From JBQTIP01 sp052388025 (GTDB lineage Bacteria; Actinomycetota; UBA4738; HRBIN12), in contig JBQTIP010000168.1 in assembly GCA_052388025.1 (NCBI GenBank), positions 1 through 12,334 of the forward strand: a stretch of 12,334 bases of DNA, written 5' to 3'. Shown here piece by piece: positions 6,292-12,218 of this stretch. A model generated the notes under the pieces. The model had not been told where the DNA came from. It searched no databases and was given only the letters and a program-made list of their open reading frames with translations. The position numbers and the translations under genes were made by a program. The first letter of the stretch is position 1; each line of letters starts with the position of its first letter.

Positions 6292-7575
6292 GTGAGCCGG
6301 TCCGAGGAGCTGTTCGAGCGAGCGCGCGCGGTCATCCCCGGGGGCGTCAACTCGCCCGTTCGCGCGTTCGGCGCGATCGGTGGGTCACCTCGGTTCGTCG
6401 AGCGGGGTGAGGGCGCGTACCTGCTCGATGCCGACGGCAACCGGTACGTCGACTACGTGCAGTCGTGGGGCGCGCTCCTGTTCGGCCACGCGCGGAAGGA
6501 GATCGTGGCCGCGGCGATCGAGGCCGCTGGGCGTGGCACCTCCTTCGGCGCGCCGACGGAGCTCGAGGTGGAGCTGGCCGAGCGCATCGTTCGCGCGGTG
6601 CCTTCCGTGGAGATGGTCCGACTCGTCTCATCGGGGACCGAGGCCGCGATGACCGCGATCCGCCTGGCCCGCGGCTTCACTGGCCGGGACGCCATGTTGA
6701 AATTCGAGGGCTGCTACCACGGCCACTCGGACTCACTGCTTGCGAAGGGCGCGGGCTCCGGCGTCGCGACGTTCGGGATTCCCGGCTCACCCGGCGTGAC
6801 CGAGGGCGCTGCCCGGGACACGCTCACGGCTCCGTACAACGACCTCGAGGCCGTGCGAGAGCTGTTCCGCTCGCAGGGCGAGCGCATCGCCTGCGTGATC
6901 GTCGAGCCGGTGGCCGCGAACATGGGCGTCGTTCCTCCCGATCGCGGCTTCCTCGAGGGACTGGAGGATCTCTGCGCCGAGCATGGCGCGCTTCTTGTAC
7001 TCGACGAGGTCATCACGGGATTTCGTGTCGCCTACGGCGGTGCGCAGAGCCTTTTCGGCATCACGCCCGACCTGACGGTGATTGGGAAGGTCATGGGCGG
7101 CGGCTTCCCCTGTGCGGCATTCGGCGGCCGTCGCGAGATCATGGAGCGCCTCTCGCCGGTCGGGCCCGTCTACCAGGCGGGCACGCTCTCGGGGAACCCC
7201 GTGGCGGTCGCGGCCGGCATCGCGGCTCTCGACCTCGCCCTGGAACGGAACCCCTACTCGGAGCTGGCCGAGAGGGCGGAGATCCTCTGTGTTGGCCTGG
7301 GCGACGTGCTGGACAAGGCGGGGGTCCCTCACACGATCAACCGAGCCGAATCGCTGTTCAGCGTGTTCTTCTCCGACGGGCCGGTGCGCAACTTCGCCGA
7401 CGCCGCCGCGTCGGACCACGAGCGGTACGCGAAGTTCTTCCACGCGATGTTGGAGGCCGGCGCGTACCTCCCGCCCTCCGGCTACGAGGCCTGGTTCCTC
7501 TCGACCGAGCACGGCGACGCGGAGATCGAGCGCACGGTGAACGCCGCCGCGTCGGCGGCCGCCGGCCTCAGGTGA
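6292..7575 (+). CDS. hemL: Glutamate-1-semialdehyde 2,1-aminomutase
   Basis: A 427-residue PLP-dependent class III aminotransferase-fold enzyme that turns glutamate-1-semialdehyde into 5-aminolevulinate, the second step of the C5 pathway. The N terminus SRSEELFERARAVIPGGVNS is typical of the family. SSGTEAAMTAIRLAR (113-127) binds the cofactor phosphate, FEGCYHGHSD (138-147) is the aromatic stacking segment, LDEVITGFRV (237-246) carries the Asp that contacts the PLP ring, and VIGKVMGGGFP (263-273) contains the Schiff-base Lys266. QAGTLSGNP (295-303) is the usual gating loop. The GTG at 6292 is preferred over an in-frame GTG at 6286, because it gives the canonical MSRSEEL start and lies 7 nt after a -10-like box. 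There is no ribosome site. The 3' end overlaps hemQ on the other strand by 8 nt. Confidence 0.97.
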   Translation: MSRSEELFERARAVIPGGVNSPVRAFGAIGGSPRFVERGEGAYLLDADGNRYVDYVQSWGALLFGHARKEIVAAAIEAAGRGTSFGAPTELEVELAERIVRAVPSVEMVRLVSSGTEAAMTAIRLARGFTGRDAMLKFEGCYHGHSDSLLAKGAGSGVATFGIPGSPGVTEGAARDTLTAPYNDLEAVRELFRSQGERIACVIVEPVAANMGVVPPDRGFLEGLEDLCAEHGALLVLDEVITGFRVAYGGAQSLFGITPDLTVIGKVMGGGFPCAAFGGRREIMERLSPVGPVYQAGTLSGNPVAVAAGIAALDLALERNPYSELAERAEILCVGLGDVLDKAGVPHTINRAESLFSVFFSDGPVRNFADAAASDHERYAKFFHAMLEAGAYLPPSGYEAWFLSTEHGDAEIERTVNAAASAAAGLR

Positions 7576-8230
7576 GGTCGGCCAGGGCGGCGCGGACGTC
7601 CTTTCGGATGCCCGTGACGAAGGGAACCTCCACCTTCGTGTAGAGGCGGGCCTTCGCTTCGCGCAGGCGGCGGATGCAGTCGACGATGCGGTCGAGCTGG
7701 TCGGCCTCGAAGGCGAGGATCCACTCCCAGTCGTTGATGCCGAACGCGTTAGTCGTGTTCGCGAGCACGTCGGGGTACTCGCGGCCCATCGCGCCGTGCT
7801 CGCGTAGCAGCTCCGCGCGCTCCTCGGGCGGGAGCAGGTACCACTCCGGCGTGCGCACGAACGGGTACACGCACAGATAGCGCCTCGGCGGCTCGCCCCG
7901 GACGAAGGCCGGCGAGTGGTCCTTCGTGAACTCCGCCGGCTTCACGACGCCCTCGAACGCCCAGGTGAGCTCCAGACCCGCACCGGCGGCGGTCCGACGG
8001 AACGCGACCAGCAGGTCCTGGAGCACGTCGGGCGTCGGGCCGACCCACCAGAGCATGAGGTCGGCGTCGGGCCTGAACCCGACCGTCGAGTACACGCCTC
8101 GCACCGTCACGCGATCGGAGAACTCCTTGAACAGGTTCTCGATCTCCTGCGCCGCATCGTCCGCCTCGAGGCCTCCGAGTCGTTCGGTCGCCCGGAAGAC
8201 CGGGTAGTACGCGTAGATCGACTCGCTCAT
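7568..8230 (-). CDS. hemQ: Coprohaem decarboxylase HemQ (ChdC), chlorite-dismutase family
   Basis: A 220-residue protein that carries out the last CPD step, oxidative decarboxylation of coprohaem to haem b using peroxide. The chlorite-dismutase-like fold shows two ferredoxin-like halves. VYPFVRTPEWYLLP (121-134) contains Tyr122, equivalent to the catalytic Tyr of firmicute enzymes (YPMSK), with Arg126 at the position of their Lys. LLREHGAMGREYPDV (141-155) contains His145, the proximal haem ligand by analogy. The GINDWEWILAFEAD segment and the PF-x-TG ending (203-207) are typical of actinobacterial HemQ. The distal Arg of true chlorite dismutases is not apparent, so chlorite breakdown is unlikely. 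The ATG at 8230 overlaps the hemY stop (ATGA), with AGGAG 8 nt upstream inside hemY. It is the last gene of the reverse operon. Confidence 0.95.
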   Translation of the reverse strand: MSESIYAYYPVFRATERLGGLEADDAAQEIENLFKEFSDRVTVRGVYSTVGFRPDADLMLWWVGPTPDVLQDLLVAFRRTAAGAGLELTWAFEGVVKPAEFTKDHSPAFVRGEPPRRYLCVYPFVRTPEWYLLPPEERAELLREHGAMGREYPDVLANTTNAFGINDWEWILAFEADQLDRIVDCIRRLREAKARLYTKVEVPFVTGIRKDVRAALADLT

Positions 8231-9633
8231 CGGACGCTCTCCTGTTCCACGCTCGGGACGGGCTCGCCGGCGAGGTGGGCCCGAACCCGGGTCGCGATTT
8301 CGCCGGCCCCCCAGACGCAGTCGGCGATGCCGACCCCTCGGTAGGCCGCTCCCACCACGAAGATACCCTCCGGCAGCGCGTCCTCGATCGCGGCGACGCG
8401 GTCCAGGTGCCCCACCTCGTACTGCGGCATGGCTCGCTCCCACCGCACAACGCGGGCGGACTCCGCCGCCGGCGGGAGTTCGAGGACCGCGGCGAGGTGC
8501 CGGCAGACTCCCTCGACGATCTCCTCGTCGGGGGCGTCGAGCACGTCCTCCGCGCCCACACCGCCCACGAAGCATCGCAGGACGGCTCTCGCACCGAGCT
8601 CGTCGCTCGGCCACTTCCGGGACACCCACGTGCACGCCGTCATGCTCGCCTTCCCCCGGGGAACAACGAACCCTGTCGCGTCCGGAAGCGCCGCGCCGGT
8701 CCCGTCCGGGTACACGAGCAGGACCACGGCGGTGGAGGTGTACTGGATCGCGCCGAGCGCTCCGGCGGCGGCGGGCGCGAGCCGCGCCAGCAGCTCGGCG
8801 GACGCGAACGCCGGCGTCGCGAGCACGACGCAGCCGCCGGAGTGCTCCGTGTCGCCGGCCTCGACCACGAACCCGGGGCCATCGCGGCGTACTCCGGTCG
8901 CCCGCGAATCGCTGAGAATCCGCGCCGGTCCGATGGCCTCGACCAGGGCGTCCGTGAGCCGTTCCATGCCGCTCCGGGGCCGGAGGAACATGGGCCCCGG
9001 CCCTCCGGAGGGACCCGCGCGGAGGGCCGCACGCGCCCCGCGGATGAGGCTGCCTTGCTTCTGTTCCCACACCTGCAGCTCTGGGAACGCCGCACGGACG
9101 GAGAGCCGATCAGGATCGCCGGCGAAGAGGCCACCCAGGATCGGTCCGACCAGCTTCTCGGCAACCTCGTCGCCGAGCCGACGTCGGACGAGCCCACCGA
9201 TCGATTCGTCGGCGTCGTCCCTTCGCGGCTTGCGCACCAGGTCGGCGAGGGCGCGCCTCCGACCCCGGAGCGAGAGACCCGGCCAGCGTGCCAGCTCGCC
9301 GACGGAGGCCGGAACCCCGAGCGCGGTGGCGGGAAGCGGCGCCAGCCCGCGATCGGTCCACACGTAGGCGCGGCTCGCGCCCGGCGCTTCGAGCTCGCCG
9401 GCGATGCCGAGCTCCCGGAAGAGCTCCGTCGCCCAGGGTTTCCTCGCTACGAACGAGTCGGGCCCGGACTCGAGCGTGAGCCCGCCGACCTGGACGGAGC
9501 CCACCTTCCCGCCGGGGCGGCGATCGGCCTCGAGCACGGTCACCTGGGGGGTGGGCCCGGGAGCGCCGACGAGTCGGTACGCGGTCGCGAGGCCGGCGAC
9601 GCCGCCCCCGACGACCACGACTCGGTCGGTCAT
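8227..9633 (-). CDS. hemY: Coproporphyrinogen III oxidase, HemY/CgoX type (protoporphyrinogen-oxidase family)
   Basis: A 468-residue FAD flavoenzyme that removes six electrons from the porphyrinogen using oxygen. In the CPD branch the substrate is coproporphyrinogen III. The N-terminal dinucleotide-binding motif VVVVGGGVAGLATAYRL (5-21) carries GxGxxG, followed by VTVLEADRRPGGK and the LESGPDSFVARKP segment of the family. The middle (KLVGPILGGLFAGDPDRLSVRAAFP) is the usual substrate-domain sequence, and the C terminus has the FAD-contacting GAAYRGVGIADCVWGAGEIA. No transmembrane helix is seen, so it is probably soluble or only loosely membrane-bound. The CPD assignment over classical protoporphyrinogen oxidation rests on its neighbours HemH and HemQ. 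The ATG at 9633 overlaps the hemH stop (ATGA); no ribosome site is seen, so it is probably coupled. Confidence 0.94.
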   Translation of the reverse strand: MTDRVVVVGGGVAGLATAYRLVGAPGPTPQVTVLEADRRPGGKVGSVQVGGLTLESGPDSFVARKPWATELFRELGIAGELEAPGASRAYVWTDRGLAPLPATALGVPASVGELARWPGLSLRGRRRALADLVRKPRRDDADESIGGLVRRRLGDEVAEKLVGPILGGLFAGDPDRLSVRAAFPELQVWEQKQGSLIRGARAALRAGPSGGPGPMFLRPRSGMERLTDALVEAIGPARILSDSRATGVRRDGPGFVVEAGDTEHSGGCVVLATPAFASAELLARLAPAAAGALGAIQYTSTAVVLLVYPDGTGAALPDATGFVVPRGKASMTACTWVSRKWPSDELGARAVLRCFVGGVGAEDVLDAPDEEIVEGVCRHLAAVLELPPAAESARVVRWERAMPQYEVGHLDRVAAIEDALPEGIFVVGAAYRGVGIADCVWGAGEIATRVRAHLAGEPVPSVEQESVR

Positions 9634-10598
9634 GGCGCCCGCACCAAGGCCACGTGATCGGTCACGATCCCGGCGAGCGCCTTCACGAACCGGGGGTCGG
9701 CGTTCGGCATCTCGGTCCGCTCGAATCGGATCCCTTCCCGATCCGCGACCTCGCGCGCCCCGATGTCCAGGTCGTACAGGGTCTCCAGGTGGTCGGCCAC
9801 GAAGCCTGCGGCACAGACCACGACGGCGGGATGCCCTCGCGCGGCAAGGTCGCGGACGACGTCCTCGAGTGGCGGGCCCCACCAGGTATCCGCGGTTCTT
9901 CCGGCACTCTGCCACCCGATCGCGACGGTGACGAGCCCGAGCTTCCCGGCGATCAGGTCCGCGGTGCGCCGAAGCTGGTCGCGGTAGCGGCAGGAGTCGG
10001 CGCAGTCGCAGCGGAGGCAGCGCTGCGAGCCGTCGTCCAGCGTGCGCACCGGCAGGCTGTGCGCCGAGAAGATCACCGCCGCGTTCCCGCGCGCCGGGGC
10101 AGGCAGCTTCTCGAGCGTGTCGGATACCCGCGAGGCTAGGAGCTCGACGAACAGAGGATGGTCGTACCAGTGGCGGACGAACGTGAAGGACGGCGTGCCC
10201 TCCGCCGCGAGCTCGACCCGCTCCACGTACGTCTCGACCGACATCCCGGACCAGTGCGGCGCCATGACGATGCCGACCGCTTGCTCGATGCCGTCCCGGC
10301 GCATATCCGACACGCCGTCGGCGATGGAGGGCGGCGAGTGCTTCATCCCGAGGTAGGAGCGGAACGCGCCCTCGCCGTGGACGGCGCTCAGCTCGCGCTC
10401 CAGCCCGGCCGCCTGGTCCCGCGCGATCTGCAGCAGCGGGAACCGGTTGCCGATGGCGGCGTAGCGCGCCCTCAGCTCCGCGAGATGCTCCGGGGAGGGG
10501 GGCCGCCCGCCACGGATGTCCGTGTAGTAGCGCTCGACATCCTTGGGACCGTCGGCCGTCCCGTAGGCCATGACCAGCACTCCCACCGGCGCGGTCAT
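9630..10598 (-). CDS. hemH: Coproporphyrin ferrochelatase (HemH/CpfC) with a four-cysteine segment
   Basis: A 322-residue ferrochelatase that inserts Fe2+ into coproporphyrin III. The N terminus VGVLVMAYGTADGPKDVERY and the GGRPPSPEHL segment resemble the Bacillus subtilis coproporphyrin enzyme closely. The catalytic pair is visible: His180 in FSAHSLPVRT and Glu272 in FVADHLETLYDLD. WQSAGRTADTWWGP and RTEMPNADPRF are also standard. Unlike the Bacillus enzyme, the segment after the catalytic His carries RCLRCDCADSCRYRDQL, with Cys194, Cys197, Cys199 and Cys203 (C-x2-C-x-C-x3-C). Some bacterial ferrochelatases hold a [2Fe-2S] cluster through four internal cysteines, and this looks like one of them; the cluster itself is inference. 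The ATG at 10598 overlaps the hemE stop (ATGA). No membrane-anchoring tail is present. Confidence 0.96.
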   Translation of the reverse strand: MTAPVGVLVMAYGTADGPKDVERYYTDIRGGRPPSPEHLAELRARYAAIGNRFPLLQIARDQAAGLERELSAVHGEGAFRSYLGMKHSPPSIADGVSDMRRDGIEQAVGIVMAPHWSGMSVETYVERVELAAEGTPSFTFVRHWYDHPLFVELLASRVSDTLEKLPAPARGNAAVIFSAHSLPVRTLDDGSQRCLRCDCADSCRYRDQLRRTADLIAGKLGLVTVAIGWQSAGRTADTWWGPPLEDVVRDLAARGHPAVVVCAAGFVADHLETLYDLDIGAREVADREGIRFERTEMPNADPRFVKALAGIVTDHVALVRAP

Positions 10599-11626
10599 GC
10601 CGAGGTGCGCTCGTGCACCAGGTCCACCAGCCGGCGCAGCGTGTCGGGCGGCGTCGACGGCAGCACCCCGTGGCCCAGGTTGAAGATGTGGCCGGCGCGG
10701 CCTCCCGCGCGCGTGAGCACGCCGATCGCCTTGCGCTGCACCACGTCCCAGGGAGCGAGGCACGCGGCCGGATCGAGATTGCCCTGGATGCCCACGTCGC
10801 GCCCGACGCGTTCCCACGCGACGTCGAGCGGGACCCTCCAGTCGACGCCGATCACGTCGCCCCCCGCCCGGCGCACAAGCGGCAACAGCTCGCCGGTCCC
10901 AACGCCGAAGTGGATGGCGGGGACCGCCGGGGCATGGAGCCCCTCGAAGATGGTCCGCATGGTCGGCAGGACGAACCGTTCGTAGTCCTCTCGATCGAGC
11001 GCGCCGACCCAGCTGTCGAACACCTGCACGGCCTGGACGCCGGCCTCGACCTGCGCGCGCAAGTGCGCGAGGGTCGTCGCGCCGAGGACGCGCAGCAGCC
11101 GCTCCCACGTCTCAGGCTCCCCGTGCATCAGGGCCTTGGTGCGCGCGTGGTCCCGCGACGGCCCGCCCTCGACCAGGTAGCTCGCCATCGTGAAGGGTGC
11201 CCCGGCGAACCCGATCAGCGGCACCGACAGCTCCTTGCGCAGCAGCCGGATCGCCTCGAGCACGAAGGGCACATCCGCCTCGGGCTCCAGCACCCGGAGC
11301 GCATCGACGGCGGCGGCGGAGCGGATCGGGCTGGCGACGACCGGTCCCGCCCCCGCTTCGATCGTCACATCGACCCCGGTGGCGGCGAGGGGCAACATGA
11401 TGTCCGAGAACAGGATCGCCGCGTCGACATCCATCCGCCGGAGCGGCTGGAGCGTGATCTCGGCCACCAGGTCGGGGCTGCGGCACGTCTCGAGGACGTC
11501 GCGGTTCCCCCGAAGCTCCCGGTATTCGGGCAGATAGCGTCCGGCTTGCCGCATGAACCACACCGGCGTGCGGTCCACGGACTCGCGTCGGCACGCGCGC
11601 AGGAACCGGTCGCCCTCGGTTGTCAC
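10595..11626 (-). CDS. hemE: Uroporphyrinogen decarboxylase
   Basis: A 343-residue cytoplasmic TIM-barrel enzyme, cofactor-free, that decarboxylates the four acetate side chains of uroporphyrinogen III to give coproporphyrinogen III. Canonical motifs are MRQAGRYLPEY (25-35, with substrate-binding Arg26 and Arg30), ILFSDIMLP (71-79, with the catalytic Asp75), FAGAPFTMASYLVEGG with Tyr150, VFDSWVGAL (202-210), HFGVGTGELL (239-248), VIGVDWRVPLD, QGNLDPA (281-287), and NLGHGVLP with His319. Length is normal (340-360). The GTG at 11626 is the best start: it gives the expected short lead before DRFLRACRR and lies 7 nt after a -10-like TATCCT, with no ribosome site. It is the first gene of the reverse operon E-H-Y-Q, the usual CPD cluster content. 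Confidence 0.97.
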   Translation of the reverse strand: MTTEGDRFLRACRRESVDRTPVWFMRQAGRYLPEYRELRGNRDVLETCRSPDLVAEITLQPLRRMDVDAAILFSDIMLPLAATGVDVTIEAGAGPVVASPIRSAAAVDALRVLEPEADVPFVLEAIRLLRKELSVPLIGFAGAPFTMASYLVEGGPSRDHARTKALMHGEPETWERLLRVLGATTLAHLRAQVEAGVQAVQVFDSWVGALDREDYERFVLPTMRTIFEGLHAPAVPAIHFGVGTGELLPLVRRAGGDVIGVDWRVPLDVAWERVGRDVGIQGNLDPAACLAPWDVVQRKAIGVLTRAGGRAGHIFNLGHGVLPSTPPDTLRRLVDLVHERTSA

Positions 11627-11633
11627 GCGCTCA

Positions 11634-11639
11634 AGGATA
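11634..11639 (-). promoter_or_regulatory. Putative -10 box (TATCCT) of the hemEHYQ operon
   Basis: On the reverse strand TATCCT ends 7 nt before the hemE GTG, the same spacing as at hemL. This predicts a leaderless mRNA beginning at or next to the start codon. A weak TTG-containing element (TTGCTG) lies 14 nt further upstream, too close to be a standard -35. Confidence 0.45.
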
Positions 11640-11675
11640 CGAGCGGCTCAGCGCAGCAACCGTCGCGGGAGAAGT

Positions 11676-11691
11676 GATGTCTCGGGACATC
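11676..11691. repeat. Inverted repeat GATGTC-TCGG-GACATC
   Basis: A perfect 6-bp inverted repeat with a 4-nt centre, about 50 nt upstream of hemE. It could be an operator for the hemE operon, or part of an insertion-sequence end: related ATGTC/GGGAC words recur around 12172-12191 at the other side of the relic island. Confidence 0.5.
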
Positions 11692-11709
11692 GTAGTGGTG
11701 CACCCAATT

Positions 11710-11732
11710 GGACAGTACCCGAAAAAATGTCC
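11710..11732. repeat. Inverted repeat GGACA/TGTCC around an A-rich loop
   Basis: GGACA (11710-11714) and TGTCC (11728-11732) are perfect 5-bp arms separated by 13 nt that include six consecutive A residues. The A-rich composition is out of character for the window. Function unknown. Confidence 0.35.
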
Positions 11733-11804
11733 GTAGGTAGAAGGCCATGTGCTCCGTCTCAGCGACCGTCACGCGAAGGTTCTGGCGCGCTGGCTATCGG
11801 AAAG

Positions 11805-11845
11805 ACGGGAATCCGTGATGGGTTCGATTCCCATGCGTAGATCCA
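11805..11845 (+). other. tRNA-like 3' portion (variable arm, T arm, CCA); possible attachment-site remnant
   Basis: The segment 11818-11834 folds as a perfect T arm: a 5-bp stem ATGGG/CCCAT around the loop TTCGATT, with every invariant position matched (G53, T54, T55, C56, purine 57, A58, pyrimidine 60, C61). Immediately upstream, ACGG-GAAT-CCGT (11805-11816) could be a class II variable arm. Downstream, GCGTAGA (11835-11841) would be the acceptor 3' strand, then T and an encoded CCA (11843-11845). No matching 5' acceptor TCTACGC or proper anticodon arm lies in the preceding 150 nt, so this is not a whole tRNA. tRNA 3' ends are common att sites for integrases, which makes a duplicated att fragment plausible; chance is the alternative. 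Confidence 0.3.
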
Positions 11846-11886
11846 GTCTTCAGGAGGAATGCAGCCGAGTTCACAGTTGCAGCCGG

Positions 11887-11916
11887 CGTGGAGAAATCGG
11901 GGAGACGGACTCCACG
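11887..11916. repeat. Inverted repeat CGTGGAG/CTCCACG
   Basis: A perfect 7-bp inverted repeat (11887-11893 and 11910-11916) with a 16-nt loop. GGAGA (11901-11905) can alternatively pair with TCTCC (11920-11924), so two competing hairpins are possible. No U-tract follows, so it is not a standard terminator. Confidence 0.4.
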
Positions 11917-11967
11917 TTCTCTCCTCGCCCCCTGGCTAGGAGTCGAACGAAAGGCGGCACGCCGGCA

Positions 11968-11983
11968 CCCCTCCTTCCAGGGG
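11968..11983. repeat. Short hairpin CCCCT-CCTTCC-AGGGG
   Basis: A perfect 5-bp stem with a 6-nt loop in the relic island, just upstream of the CpaF-like fragment. No T-run follows. Function unknown. Confidence 0.3.
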
Positions 11984-12000
11984 GTCTCTCAGGCGCAGGT

Positions 12001-12129
12001 GCTCCTTTGGGGGCGGAGGAGTCGCGGGAGGATCCCCTCGTCACCGAGGTCATGGTGAACGATCCCGAGCACGTCTACGTGGAGCGAAAGCGGCGAATCC
12101 AGATGGTGAAGTGCAGGAATGTTCCTTGA
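12001..12129 (+). pseudogene. CpaF/TadA-like secretion ATPase, N-terminal fragment
   Basis: One frame here reads EDPLVTEVMVNDPEHVYVER followed by KRRIQ before diverging and stopping at TGA 12127-12129. This closely resembles the conserved N-terminal-domain segment of CpaF/TadA ATPases of type IV pilus/Tad secretion systems (typical form: DP-x-V-T/S-E-I/V-MVNGP-D-x-VYVER-x-G-x-I). Similarity runs from about 12028 to 12099; the preceding PLGAEE could match the usual GPLE-x-LL lead-in. The Walker A and B motifs, which would lie well downstream, are absent, and no tad or pilus genes are nearby. It is therefore a truncated remnant, without a recognisable start of its own. Recognition is by eye from a short stretch, so a chance match is possible but not favoured. 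Confidence 0.5.
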
Positions 12130-12156
12130 AACGGCGCCGTAGCGAGTGCCGAGGTG

Positions 12157-12191
12157 CCGTTATGTGCGGTCTATGCCGGGGACCGTTATGT
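12157..12191. repeat. Direct repeat CCGTTATGT x2
   Basis: CCGTTATGT occurs at 12157-12165 and again at 12183-12191, 26 nt apart, on either side of a GGTCTATGCCGGGGA core. Paired TTATGT words next to GGGAC cores resemble ends of IS481-like insertion sequences as I recall them. There is no transposase in the window. It could equally be a small regulatory repeat. Confidence 0.45.
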
Positions 12192-12218
12192 ACCGAGATC
12201 CCGTGATCTGAGCGGCGG

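Larger units (their letters stand above)
11627..12218. other. 592-nt stretch without an intact gene; probable relic island
   Basis: No convincing complete gene lies here on either strand. The stretch includes an A-rich run (a six-A tract at 11722-11727) unlike the rest of the window, several inverted repeats, a tRNA 3'-half-like structure, a coding fragment resembling CpaF/TadA, and a 9-bp direct repeat near the right end. The mix suggests leftovers of one or more mobile or horizontally acquired segments. The left end also contains the hemE promoter. The individual pieces are listed separately. Confidence 0.5.

Noticed and set aside
6286..7575. GTG at 6286 as hemL start
   Set aside because: It adds two residues before the canonical MSRSEEL and lies only 1 nt after the -10-like box; GTG 6292 fits both the family and the leaderless geometry.
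11747..11818. 23-codon ORF from ATG 11747 in the relic island
   Set aside because: No family resemblance and it runs into the tRNA-like structure; there is only a weak purine stretch upstream.
11755..11845. A complete tRNA gene
   Set aside because: No pairing partner for the acceptor 3' strand and no valid anticodon stem; the best attempt (loop ATCGGAA) has a mismatch and an impossible variable region.
11859..11939. 26-codon ORF after a strong AGGAGG (11852-11857)
   Set aside because: The ribosome site is only about 1 nt from the ATG, too close to work, and the peptide resembles nothing.
11897..11960. Reverse-strand tRNA T loop around GTTCGACTCC (near 11938-11952)
   Set aside because: The loop bases match, but the five flanking bases on each side do not pair.
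11749..12129. A single 126-residue gene covering the tRNA-like piece and CpaF-like fragment
   Set aside because: Only the last third resembles any protein. The rest is low-complexity and overlaps hairpins and the T arm, so the open frame is probably a by-product of high GC.
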